Source of the DNA: Laccaria trichodermophora
Taxonomy: Eukaryota > Basidiomycota > Agaricomycetes > Agaricales > Hydnangiaceae
DNA: 64,000 nucleotides
Direction of reading: 5' to 3'
Assembly: GCA_018417955.1 (NCBI GenBank)
Contig: JACTVC010000009.1
Span: 248,001 to 312,000, forward strand
Under the pieces are notes generated by a model. That model saw only the letters and a list, made by a program, of their open reading frames with translations, searched no databases and was not told the origin of the DNA. Both the position numbers and the translations under genes were made by a program. Below are positions 47,652-57,421 of this stretch, piece after piece. Within the stretch, counting starts at the first letter, position 1, and each line of letters opens with the position of its first letter.

Positions 47652-48409
47652 TTGTATTCTTTGTACCTCGTTCTCTTGCAGTCATTTTAAAGCTCTGTTC
47701 AACCAGTCTTGTCACATTTTCGAGTTACCCACTAATAATTGTATGGACTTTTCGACATGATTTAATTAATGTCAAAAGTGATAGAAATAGGGTAGACTCT
47801 AATACCTAGGAGAACAGCAACTTGGTGATTCCTGAAAAAGCGGACTTTACGAGAGCTTGTGGCAACTCATGTTTAGCTTATGATTCTAGGACCGCGACGA
47901 TGACTCCTTGCCAGTGTCATAAGCTCCACGTATAGTGAGGCTGGGCATCTGGAACATATCCGTGCTACGCATTAATTTGTGAGGCTGGATACCCAACAGC
48001 AGTGGATCATGGTGAGTAACGTGCTTCGCCAGAGACACCACTGTACTACTTCTTATCCTGGTGCCGCCTGTTCACTCTCTATATGCTTAAAGTTGTCGCA
48101 TTTGAGTGCCTGGTGGTATGGCAGGTACTAAGTTAGACTGCACATTGTGGAATAGTGTCTGATATTTTGTCAGCGCGTCAGGATTTTGACCTTCTGCAGC
48201 CCTAGAGGCTCGACCGTCCTCCTCGACTGGAATAGGCTTTCCCACACCGGTACCCTTCTAGCTGCATTCTGCACTGGCACGGTGGGATGATCTGCCGACG
48301 AGGAAAGGACTTGCCTGATTTAATTGAGCAACGGAGAAGGAAGTCGTTGGCATTGTCGTTGTCGGCTTTTATTGCGCCTCTTGAGCATGAGGAACAATTG
48401 GGGGTGGGT
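47652..48409. other. Intergenic, no gene seen
   Basis: Downstream of the Crinkler gene. No protein-like frame, inverted repeat or tandem array is evident. Confidence 0.45.
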
Positions 48410-48412
48410 ACT

Positions 48413-49081
48413 GGATACCTTCCCGTAAGAATCTGAAGACGACGCCACCATCAAATCTCCAGCCCGTAAGCCTAACTTCAGAATCTAGAAACTTCAGATT
48501 TCATCAACTGGTATTGAGAGTCCCCGCCATTCCTTTGCCCATTTTGTAGTTTATTTACCTCCCCTGGTCGCAAAACTATGTCATTAGATTAGCCCTTACA
48601 CCTGTGTAATCCATTGGCCAAGTTACAACAGTAGAGTATTTAACAACAAAGCTTAGAATCAAAAAAAGGGCTATTCCTAGGATTTATTAGCACATACAGG
48701 CCTGTCAGCATCACTTTAAAAATTGCATGAAGAATTATAGCAATTATGAAGCTTCAGGTTGGTATAGCGGGATGTAGATAGGCGGAAGCGAGGCGGGAGG
48801 GGAGGGGGATAGATGACATAAGCAGGGGCGGGAGGGGATAAGGTAACTCGGGATGATGGCATCTCAGATCGGACCATCTGAAGACGTTTGAAGACAAAAT
48901 TTCAGTCTGCAGAGGGGTCGGGAGGCCTCTGTAGATTTTACAGTCTGAAGAAATCTGAAGACACCAAACTATTTGAAATTGATGTTGATGGAGGCTCGGC
49001 ATCTCGGCTGACGATGACTTGGCATGATCTGAAGATGTTTGACAACTTCAGACGTCTTCAGATCCTTACGGGAAGGTATCC
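48413..49081. mobile_element. TIR element with 3-bp target duplication
   Basis: A 669-bp element whose ends are inverted repeats of about 28 bp: GGATACCTTCCCGTAAG (then A/G) ATCTGAAGAC at both ends. It is flanked by the trinucleotide ACT (48410-48412 and 49082-49084). More copies of TCTGAAGA/TCTTCAGA lie inside the right half. It is non-coding. Three-base duplications occur in PIF/Harbinger and CACTA groups, but the ends do not decide between them, and ACT could be chance. Confidence 0.65.
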
Positions 49082-49084
49082 ACT

Positions 49085-50699
49085 GTTGCAACGTCAGCGC
49101 CTCACTTCCAGTGGTCTTTCAACGACGTGCAGTGTAAGCACGCCTTCCCTGTTTTCACATGAAATTAAATGAGATCCAGCTTCCAATTCTCTTCCACTTC
49201 CATCAGTTACAGTGCCTAAACTTCAGGGTCTCTCACTTGTCTTTTCTCTTTGCCACAATGGCCAACACCTCATTTTCTGTTGGCCAATCTAGAGCCAGAA
49301 ATGTGCAGTCAGCAACACGATCTTCCACAAAATCGACTTTGGCCTCTGTAAGTCGCAATTCAGCACCGACGCCAACAACCCTATGCATTCACCAGGCGCA
49401 GCTCTTCTGTTACAGCAGCAACAGCAGCAGGAAGCCCAACAACTGTTTCAACGTCTGCAACAGCTGCAGCGGCCTCAACCCCATGTCCAACAATATCAGC
49501 TAGCTCAGGAGTAGCTACCAGGGGTTGCATATCCACCTACACAGCCAGCACCACAGGCAAATAGTGACGATGTTATACATGTCAGTAGACAGTTTTATGA
49601 TCTTATTGACCCAACCCACACATGCAAGAATTGGATGGTGACTACAAGGCTAGGGGTCAGCCAACTAGACAGCAACAGTACTATCCCTGGACATGCAAGG
49701 CTCACTGCCTCAATCAGAGGGACTTTTACTGAGGTGATTGTGCGGCCATGTCAAAAAATTCTTGCCTTTACACATCATCCATCCATTCACGAAGATTCAT
49801 GTTGGCAGCTTCGGGAAGGGCAGCAACCTGTGACCGAGGTGTCAAATGTCAGTGACATCATGACAATCCCTTTGCAATTCCAAGATTGCCTTTGCAACTG
49901 ATACCCCATAAAAATCCTCATAAAATCGCCAATCTTGCACTAACGTATAATCAACCTCCCCAATCATTTGGCAGTCTCCTACCTCGAAAGAATATTGCCT
50001 TTTGGGAGTCAGGATCTGGCCTATCACTCACCTATAAACCTGGTCATCAAGTTTGGGGGGAGAAGGGTCCTTACGTCGCTTTTCTCAAAGCTCACAGAAT
50101 ACCTGGAAAGCATCACTTTGTCAAGTCACACTATTCAGCCCATTCATCTCTCTACCTTGAGCCCAGAAATTTCAAGTGGTGTGACATCCTTCTCAGGGAC
50201 TCACCAACAACTCCAGGCCCACTAGTAAACACTGGCACTGCTTGCAATAGATCATGACTTTGATGACGCTGTGATGCACATAGCAAAAAACACAGCAAGT
50301 AAGTATTTTATTGTCATCAGCTGCATGATGCTCACTTGCTCATGCAAAGCCTAGACTGCTTCCGTGATGGAATTTATCTAGCGCCCCAGTGTTATACCCC
50401 ATTGGCTTTATATCAAGCGTGTCAGCGTCGTGGCAAGCACCCACTTGTTGTGCTTATGTACATTTGACAGTTTTCCTAGCTGCCACCGGAATCGTACTTT
50501 GCACCATTAAACATTGCCGGGCAATACTGTCTAGTACAAGTGGCAAATTCAAACTATGTTCACCCCTCCTTATCACGAAGCAGCACCCTTGTCTACTCCA
50601 AACAATATTTCTCCTTCACTGGTACCTTTACTGCAATACCCCCATCTTATCATGATATCCCTGTTTGAATTCCCCCAACGACGACAACAATTGCCACCA
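49085..50699. other. Degraded coding relic(s), Gln-rich
   Basis: Frame-shifted remains of a protein-coding sequence. An ATG at 49258 opens MANTSFSVGQSRARN. A different frame continues LLLQQQQQQEAQQLFQRLQQ to a TAG near 49511, after which the same frame carries on (AYPPTQPAPQ, HVSRQFYDLIDP, CKNWMVTTRLG). Later segments (49886-50257, 50389-50655) are open but unconnected. It looks like a decayed host gene or transposon gene; no family is recognised. Confidence 0.35.
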
Positions 50700-51946
50700 T
50701 CCCCGACTCTAAGAGGAGGGTTCTGTCAAACGCGAACAACCCTCTACTGAATTGTTTTTGAATAGCTCCAAATCCGTCTTCTAGAAACATCCGTCGGATC
50801 TTAAAAAGCGCCTATGTACAGGAATATTGTGTTGTCAGGGTTGAAAATGTTACCTGGAGTCTCTGGAAGAGTCCATGATCTTCGTTCGGAGTCAAAAAAC
50901 TCAAGAGATGTGTTTGAGATCAATGAAACTTCTGGCCTAGCCATACTACACTTGAATTATCTAGAGAATGCTTAGTTTTACATACAAGTGCTGATCTAGA
51001 GACGAGATTCCATGGATATGTGGTCTGCTACAAGGTTTGCATACAACGCTATAAGAAATACAGGAACCATGCTGTGAAGCGATGCAGAATGAGGTAAAGG
51101 TGCGGCGATGCAGATGGATGTGCAGGAAAGTTGGAGGGCAAATTGGCTGAGGACTGGGTGTTGGGAGTGGTTCCAACTTGAGGGGATCCGTGTGAGGTTC
51201 GGGATGCGCGCAGAGGTGTCCTTATATTGAAGGCGAGGAGGAAGAGAGAGTAGGGGTGCAAGAAAAAAAAGAGTCAGGGACTGGGCAGGCTCGCCCGCCG
51301 CTAAAGCATTACATATCACTATCATTCAATGATATGTAATGCTTTAGCGGCAGGCGAGCCTGCCTGGTCCCCTACTCTCTCTTCCTCCTCGCCTTCAATA
51401 TAAGGACACCTCTGCGTGCATCCCGAACCTCACACGGATCCCCTCAAGTCGGAACCACTCCCAACACCCAGTCCTCAGCCAACTTGCCCTCCAACTTTCC
51501 TGCACATCCATCTGCATTGCCTGCACATCCATCTGCATTGCCTGCACCTTTACCTCATTCTGCATCGCTTCACAGCACGGTTCCTGTATTTCTTATAGTG
51601 TTGTATGTAAACCTTGTAGCAGACCACATATCCATGGAATCTCGTCTCTAGATCAGCACTTGTATGTAAAACTAAGCATTCTCTAGATAATTCAAGTGTA
51701 GTATGGCTAGGCCAGAAGTTTCATTGATCTCAAACACATCTCTTGAGTTTTTTGACTCCGAATGAAGATCATGGACTCTTCCAGAGACTCCAGGTAACAT
51801 TTTCAACCCTGACAACACAATATTCCCATACATAGGTGCTTTTTAAGATCTGATGGACATTTCTAGAAGACGGATTTGGAGCTATTCAAAAACAATTCAG
51901 TAGAGGGTCATTCGCGTTTGACAGAACCCTCCTCTTCGAGTCGGGG
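50700..51946. repeat. Large palindrome: 619-bp inverted repeat with an 11-bp centre
   Basis: The left arm (50700-51318) and right arm (51330-51946) are reverse complements at high identity over their whole length, with an 11-bp spacer (CTATCATTCAA). Small differences are a duplicated 21-bp segment in the right arm (CACATCCATCTGCATTGCCTG, two copies near 51505-51545) and scattered substitutions. Each arm read outward has a TATAAGGACACC motif after a C/T-rich stretch. The arms could be two head-to-head copies of an LTR-like unit or a foldback element. Short frames within it are shadows. Confidence 0.85.
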
Positions 51947-52321
51947 AATCAAATATAAATTTACCGGTCACCATAAGTATTGTAAAAGTGGGAAACAGTT
52001 CTGTGTTGCATAATAATTAAAATATACCAGTAACGAAGAAGCAGTGTCAAAGCTCACACTAGTCCCAAAACATGTGCTCTATCTAGACTCGGAACAACCC
52101 CCATCGCCCGCCTCGTTGTTTGTACCTGCTTGGTACGTATTTACGACCTGGCAAGGTAACGTCACAGTTACATCCTCCTTTCTTTCTTACTCAAACATAC
52201 ACCTCTCTCTTATCCTATCATAGTACACACCACAGTCACACAAACACTTCTCAAGTGAGATTTAATAATTCCATTGCAACCATCCACTAAACACATCGAT
52301 CTGGCTTGTATCGCTCACACG

Positions 52322-52729
52322 ATGGCTGAACTATCAATGTTTGAACAACACCAACTGGCAATCCTATCATCCTCGCCTAGCAAACACGAAGATGTTGTGC
52401 AAAGCATGGACAATGTTACATTTGAATGTCCGACCCTACAAGGCAATCCGTCTTTAAACATCATGGCAATTCTAACACACCTTGGTGACCAAATCGCATG
52501 CCTTGGCAACCAAGTTCAAGATTTGCAAGGTCAACTAATGGGTGAAATCCAAGAATGTGAGGAACTACAAGGTCAACTAGCAGTTGAAATACAAGAACAT
52601 GAGGAACTACAAGGTCAACTAGCGGTTGAAATACAAGAACATGAGGAACTACAAGGCCAGCTAGAAGGTGAAAGAGAAGAACAGATTTCTGAACAAAACA
52701 AGCTAAAAACAAAACTGGCAACCCTTTGA
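52322..52729 (+). CDS. Coiled-coil protein with 14-residue tandem repeats
   Basis: An ATG-started frame of 135 residues preceded by a C/T- and CACA-rich leader like a fungal promoter. The N-terminal half (MAELSMFEQHQLAIL, NVTFECPTLQGNP) is unrecognised. From about residue 75 it is a continuous amphipathic helix containing three 14-residue repeats of the type EIQEHEELQGQLAV, ending EEQISEQNKLKTKLATL. The frame overlaps an open but ATG-less frame (52726-53115), so it may be the 5' part of a longer, frame-shifted gene. Role unknown; possibly transposon-associated. Confidence 0.4.
   Translation: MAELSMFEQHQLAILSSSPSKHEDVVQSMDNVTFECPTLQGNPSLNIMAILTHLGDQIACLGNQVQDLQGQLMGEIQECEELQGQLAVEIQEHEELQGQLAVEIQEHEELQGQLEGEREEQISEQNKLKTKLATL
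52544..52669 (+). repeat. Three 42-bp tandem repeats in the coiled-coil frame
   Basis: Exactly three units of 42 bp with few substitutions, each encoding a 14-residue heptad pair. The unit length keeps the reading frame and the heptad register. Confidence 0.8.
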
Positions 52730-53300
52730 CCCATCACCCAGCGCATCCTCATAGATGCTTATCTCTCAGTCAAAGGATACCAGACTTCTTTGGGTTCGCG
52801 AAAAGACTGGATCCATTCAAACATCAATTCGCTCCTACCTCCTGGCACCAAGTCCAGTGGACCAGTGCGTTCAAAAAGAAGTTGGGGACTTATTGCCAGC
52901 AAGGAAACAAGAGTGCCCATTCAACGGAAACCCTCACCATTGCACTGGCATTCAGCGATCAAGGGCCTCCAGATCAAGACTTTGCATTGATGTTCTGTGA
53001 ATGTTTCAAGCACAGTATTGCAGAGGAATTGGACAGGAAAATTCCCTCAACACAGGTGGAGATTGGGATAGATGGTATAGCTCAACTCCAGATGACGCCT
53101 TCTCCTGTAGCATAAAAGCCCTTACAGTCCATGTTCAACCTACACCCTCCCCTCTAGTCATTTATATACCTGCCTATGCCTGCACATGATCATCCCTCGC
53201 GTACAGTATGTTCTAAAATCCCCATGACCTAACTGTTAGTTGCTTCAATTCAAGAACCAACTGCCAGTTCCATAGCATCCTCTCAGATTGGAGGTCTTAG
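52730..53300. other. Open but unsupported frame, then spacer
   Basis: An open stretch to 53115 on the + strand (contains FKHQFAPTSWHQVQW and LDRKIPSTQVEIGIDGIAQL) has protein-like composition but no ATG. It could be a second exon or a frame-shifted continuation of the coiled-coil gene. The rest up to 53300 shows nothing. Confidence 0.3.
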
Positions 53301-53899
53301 CAGTGCCCCCCCTATTCCTGCAGGAATCCAGTCATTCTGGTGGAATGGAATTTAGCAGAAGGCCCTGCTAAATTATTCATTCCGGTGTTTTCCATTCCAG
53401 TGGAATTCCGGTGGATTCTGGAATGTACACCAGAATGTTCCCTGGAATGGGCAGGAACTGCAATCTGGTTATTTTATTGTTTTGTTATGTATTATAGTTT
53501 ATTTATTTTCAATGGATAACAAACAATGCTTGTTAAAGTTGTTTGGCACACACTACTCACCAAACACGGCCACCCTCTCCTTCCACCACCACCACCATGC
53601 TTGTCACCACCGCCAAACACACCGGTTGCCACCACCGCTCGTCGTGACCACCACGAACCCCTTCACTCGACGCCATCTGCATCCGTCACCCGCGCCCACC
53701 AACGACGTGTCAACCAACAGACGACGACAGACGACAATGACGTGGCACCACCGAAAACACTGCCAGCGCCCCCGAAAACACCCCAGCGCCCACAAAAAGC
53801 CCACGCCGCTCACGAAAACGTCTTAGCACCCACCATAAACCACCCACGCCCACCAATAACAGCCAGCGCACATCGAATAACACGAAATAACGCCCCTGG

Positions 53900-53983
53900 A
53901 CACGAAACGACACCCAACGGACACGAAACGACCCCCAACGGACACGAGACGACGCCCAACGGACGCGAAACAACGCCCAGTGC
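53900..53983 (+). repeat. 21-bp minisatellite, four units
   Basis: Four consecutive 21-bp units of the type ACACGAAACGACACCCAACG(G), the last one diverged. The unit is a multiple of three, so an open frame with His-Glu-Thr-Thr-Pro-Asn-Gly repeats runs through it. That frame is probably a by-product. Confidence 0.8.
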
Positions 53984-54001
53984 CCATAGAACAACCACGG
54001 A

Positions 54002-54135
54002 CGACGACGCCAGGACGACGTGTCCACGCCAACGACAACGACGCCCACGATGATGTGTCCATGCCAACGACGACGACGCCCACGACGACGTGTCCACGCC
54101 AGACGAGAGGACAACGTGTCAATGCCAACGCGACG
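54002..54135 (+). repeat. GACGACGCC/ACGTGTCCACGCC minisatellite
   Basis: About three and a half imperfect units of roughly 36 bp built from GACGACGCC and GTGTCCACGCCAACG motifs. Strongly C-rich with CpG, following directly on the 21-bp array. Confidence 0.65.
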
Positions 54136-54224
54136 ACGTCCACGCCAACACCACCGCGTCAACGACCACGCATGAATGAAAATGGGGTGACAACGAGCCC
54201 ATGAGAGTGAGCTTGCTATGTGAG

Positions 54225-54505
54225 CATGTCTTTCCCCCTCTCATACCTCCCCCTCCCCCTTCCTCACTCCCTATTTCTATCACTCCACCTCATTCCCCTC
54301 CCTCCCCCCTTCCCTTCCCTACCCCTCCACCACTCCCCTCTCCATCACTCCCCCCTGTCCTCCACTCCCTCCCTTCCTCTGCAACTCTCCCCTCCTTCCT
54401 ACCCCTTTCCTTGTCTATTCCTTGTCCCTACCCCTTTCCTTCCCCACTGCCTTGTCTTTCACCCACCCCCTTTCCCTGTCTCTACCCCACTGTCCCCCCT
54501 TCTTT
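54225..54505 (+). other. Polypyrimidine tract
   Basis: About 280 bp composed almost only of C and T on the + strand (CCCCTCTCCATC, CCTCCCCC and similar). Such strand-asymmetric mirror-prone tracts can form triplex structures. Open frames here are compositional artefacts. Confidence 0.75.
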
Positions 54506-54765
54506 AAATATAGACTGTGTTAATTTGTAATAAAATACATCCTATGTAATAAAATACATGTCTTTGAATACATTCAATACATTACAATTCAAGCTATCAA
54601 CATCAAATTTATCAGGAAAAGTGGTCAGAATGATGTTGGAGTTGAATAAACACATCTTAAGTCACATGACTTGTAAATTCCTGCAGGAATCCTGTGAATT
54701 CCACTGGAATTCCACTGGAATGACAGGATTCCTACAGGATTCCTGCAGGAATAGGTGGGGCACTG

Positions 54766-55182
54766 TAAAGTACTGGAGGACGGGTACACCCCTCTCAATT
54801 GGGGAGCTGTTGAGGAGTGGCTTCATCCAGCTCAGCAGGGTTCTTGTCATTATCGATGAAATCCTTTACATGAATGTTAGTACCACAGAAATAATTTGAG
54901 GCATGATCGACATACTGAATCTATCATCCTCTGATCCTCCACCCACATTGTCGTCGCATTGTCCACACCAGCCTCAATTGTGAAACTTGCAAAGGGCACG
55001 AGGAATCTGCTGAGAAAGCGAAATGAACACGAAATTAATAGCGATGGAGTAAGGCTGACCTTTATCCATCATAAAGAACACAAGAGAAGGCTTCTTCAGT
55101 GTGATCGATAGACCCATAGCAATCATAGAGTATTCCAATCCCATACCAACACTTTGGGTCAATGGATGAATGCGCGTTATCC
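54766..55182. other. Intergenic, no gene seen
   Basis: No recognised coding sequence. Short frames on both strands lack any support. Confidence 0.4.
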
Positions 55183-55345
55183 ACCAGGCATCATGCATCC
55201 AGGCACATTATCAATCACATATCTGGGTGTGTCACCCATCGTGTGTCTGGGCGCATTATCCATCGTGCATCCAGACACATTAACGATTGTGTGTTCAGGC
55301 ACATCGTATATCTGACTGTGTTTCTCTATCCATCATGTATCCACA
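55183..55345. repeat. Degenerate ~27-30-bp tandem repeat
   Basis: Five to six imperfect units of the form CATC(G/A)TG(C/T)(A/G)TC(C/T)(A/G)GGCACATTA, with units starting near 55187, 55215, 55243, 55265 and 55290. An old array. Confidence 0.5.
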
Positions 55346-55527
55346 CACACTAACCCAGATGTTTTATGTAGCTTGTACTTCTTTTCATGGCTGATTTAAC
55401 TATTCTAACACTATTTACTGGACATAGCTACAGGGTATCTACTGTGATGTAACTACTATAATGTATCTACTACAGTTAAGGCGGAAGGAGGGATGGGGAA
55501 AGGAAAAGAAATGTGAAGGACTCTCCA
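55346..55527. other. Short spacer
   Basis: No feature seen between the tandem array and the next inverted repeat. Confidence 0.35.
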
Positions 55528-55723
55528 GCACTATATATCCAAGGCACTTTAGGGCCACTTTTGATTTAGGGCAGGCATGGAACATTTAGGGCAGGCACAG
55601 AAACATTCTTCTATGCCTGCCCTAAATGTTCCATGCCTGCCCTTAACGTTCTATGCCTGCCCTCAATGTTCTACGCCTGCCCTAAATCAAAAGCGGCCCT
55701 AAAGTGCCCTGGATATATAGTGC
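55528..55723. repeat. MITE-like inverted repeat built from 20-bp units
   Basis: A 196-bp near-palindrome. The ends are GCACTATATATCCAAGGCAC (left) and GCACTATATATCCAGGGCAC (right, complementary strand), continuing through TTTAGGGCC and TTTTGATTTAGGGCAGG. The right half contains four tandem 20-bp units of the type ATGCCTGCCCTAAATGTTCC. The left half carries the same motif inverted. No clear target duplication is visible. Likely a foldback MITE that grew by unit duplication. Confidence 0.65.
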
Positions 55724-56597
55724 CTCAGCATCCTTTGTGCTTCTTTTCCTTTCTTCTCCACTCCCTCATCCCTCCTCGTATGTAGACCCTCCCATATGTA
55801 GACTCCCCCCCCTGCCGTATGTAAACCCTCTCGTATGTTAGTTACATTTATATGTTATATTGTTGTACTTAGATAATAAAAATGCGTTGTCACAAATCAA
55901 GCACACAAAGTTCCCCCTCCCATTGATTACGTTACGTGTAGAATATCATTATTGATATGGCCAAATTCAACAAGGATAACAGGTACGCCTTCAATGCCTA
56001 TCTCATTGTAACTAAACTAATAATTTCTTCTATTCAGCCCATGACGGAATGCCACCATGGCTGTCCTTTTCAGTGAACAGCAGTGCCCACGTGATGGAAA
56101 GCAACTGGCCCTAAAGTCAACAAAAGATAAACAATCCGCAAACCATTTCAAGCTTCTTTCCCATCATTGACCACCATCTGTGTAGTTCATAGAGTATATA
56201 GCTTTTAGAAACATTTGTGTGTGCTAGTAACTGAATTCTAGATGACTCTAATGTAATCGAAATGCCAGGAAATCGTCATGGAAGCAGAATACACTGAGAG
56301 ACCAACGAAACATAGAAAATTTGAGGCAAGTTCTCTTTATTCTTGTGAGATTTCTTAGCAAGCTAATCACACAATAGATGCCGCAAGTTCTTCAATTCCT
56401 AGATCTCGAAGCTGATGTATCAGAGGCGGAAACCAATGATGAAAATGATGGCAACGAAGGTGTGTATCATACATTGTAATGATAGTTAGTACACTTCTAA
56501 TTCATGATCTTATCAACGACGATGAAGACATTTGTTATAGCACCACCTGTACCCACACTTCATTTACCATTCCCTTTCTCTCAAACCACGGTAACTA
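55724..56597. other. Intergenic; possible short coding fragment at 56279-56462
   Basis: Mostly non-coding. At 56279-56462 two short pieces (MEAEYTERPTKHRKFE; then MPQVLQFLDLEADVSEAETN after an intron-like gap) have the basic-then-acidic pattern seen at the N terminus of Spt5-like proteins and related transposon-amplified fragments in mushrooms. This is weak, and the retrotransposon LTR begins shortly after. Confidence 0.3.
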
Positions 56598-57226
56598 TGT
56601 TGTAATTATATAGTTCTTAGTCTTGCATTTACCGTTGATGGATAGTATACCCAAATTCTATGATTTAACTCGTTATTGCGCGACGCGACTGAATGATAAT
56701 GTTTGGTATACACGAAGCAAACCAAACAAAGGCACATAATGAGTACAAGGGATACTAGTTCAGGGACGAGAGATGGAACCCGAACACGATAGAAGGTTCT
56801 CAAACCTTCTGTCGAGATCTAGTACTATTAGAAAGGTATATAGTTCGTGTGTAACTAAGATAGAAGGATCATACTTACTTTTATCCCCCAAACTCTGTGT
56901 GAACTTGAGATCTTGTTCTAAGACTAAGTCAGCCGTGCTAAGAGATTCTTGATAAAGCCATAAAGGCTATCACTTTCTCTAATCGAACCGTTAACGTCTA
57001 AGTACTAACGATTCTGATTAACGGAACGCTTCGTCAACGAAACACGTAGATTCACGACTAGACACGTTAAGATACACGTGACCCTGGAATATTACTAACG
57101 TACTCAATCCCTTGTCCTTGTTGCTCACAAGGCTTAAGCACGTAAGTCTTTATTCCAATCAGAATAACTAACGGATTTATATTCAAGGAATACACCAACG
57201 CTCGAGTTGAGGATCAAACTCTAACA
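56598..57226 (+). repeat. Probable 5' LTR of the Ty3/gypsy element
   Basis: About 629 bp that begins TGTTGTAATT and ends CTCTAACA, the TG...CA form expected of LTRs with TGTT/AACA inverted ends. It lies just before a short leader and the gag frame. A TATATAG motif at about 56839 is a candidate promoter. Because the 3' LTR lies outside the window, the limits are inferred from end signatures only. Confidence 0.5.
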
Positions 57227-57421
57227 TTGGTGGACACATTGGGAAAAACTTTCCTTCCTGCGTTCACATGAGTATCAAGACAATCAATCTCAGGATCTTC
57301 GGAAAGAACAAGCACTTCCGTCACCGGCGGAACACGCTGCACCCACACAGTACACTTTATTCTACATCACCTTCCCCCACACGAGCGAAATCACTTCCAT
57401 CAACATCATCGGATTTCAAAT

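Larger units (their letters stand above)
53301..54765. mobile_element. Possible TIR element carrying minisatellites
   Basis: 1,465 bp bounded by inverted ends of about 29 bp with one mismatch: CAGTGCCCCCCCTATTCCTG on the left and CAGTGCCCCACCTATTCCTG on the right, both continuing CAGGAATCC. Weaker inverted matches follow (TCATTCTGGTGGAAT versus TCATTCCAGTGGAAT). CAGTG ends are common in hAT elements, but no clean target duplication is found at the flanks, so the boundaries or the interpretation may be wrong. The interior consists of tandem repeats and a pyrimidine tract, with no transposase. Confidence 0.5.

Noticed and set aside
53526..54053. A 175-codon frame with His-Glu-Thr-Thr-Pro repeats
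   Set aside because: It runs through a 21-bp minisatellite and other low-complexity DNA, so openness is a by-product of the repeat length.
54201..54530. Pro/Ser-rich frames of about 100 codons
   Set aside because: Artefact of the polypyrimidine tract.
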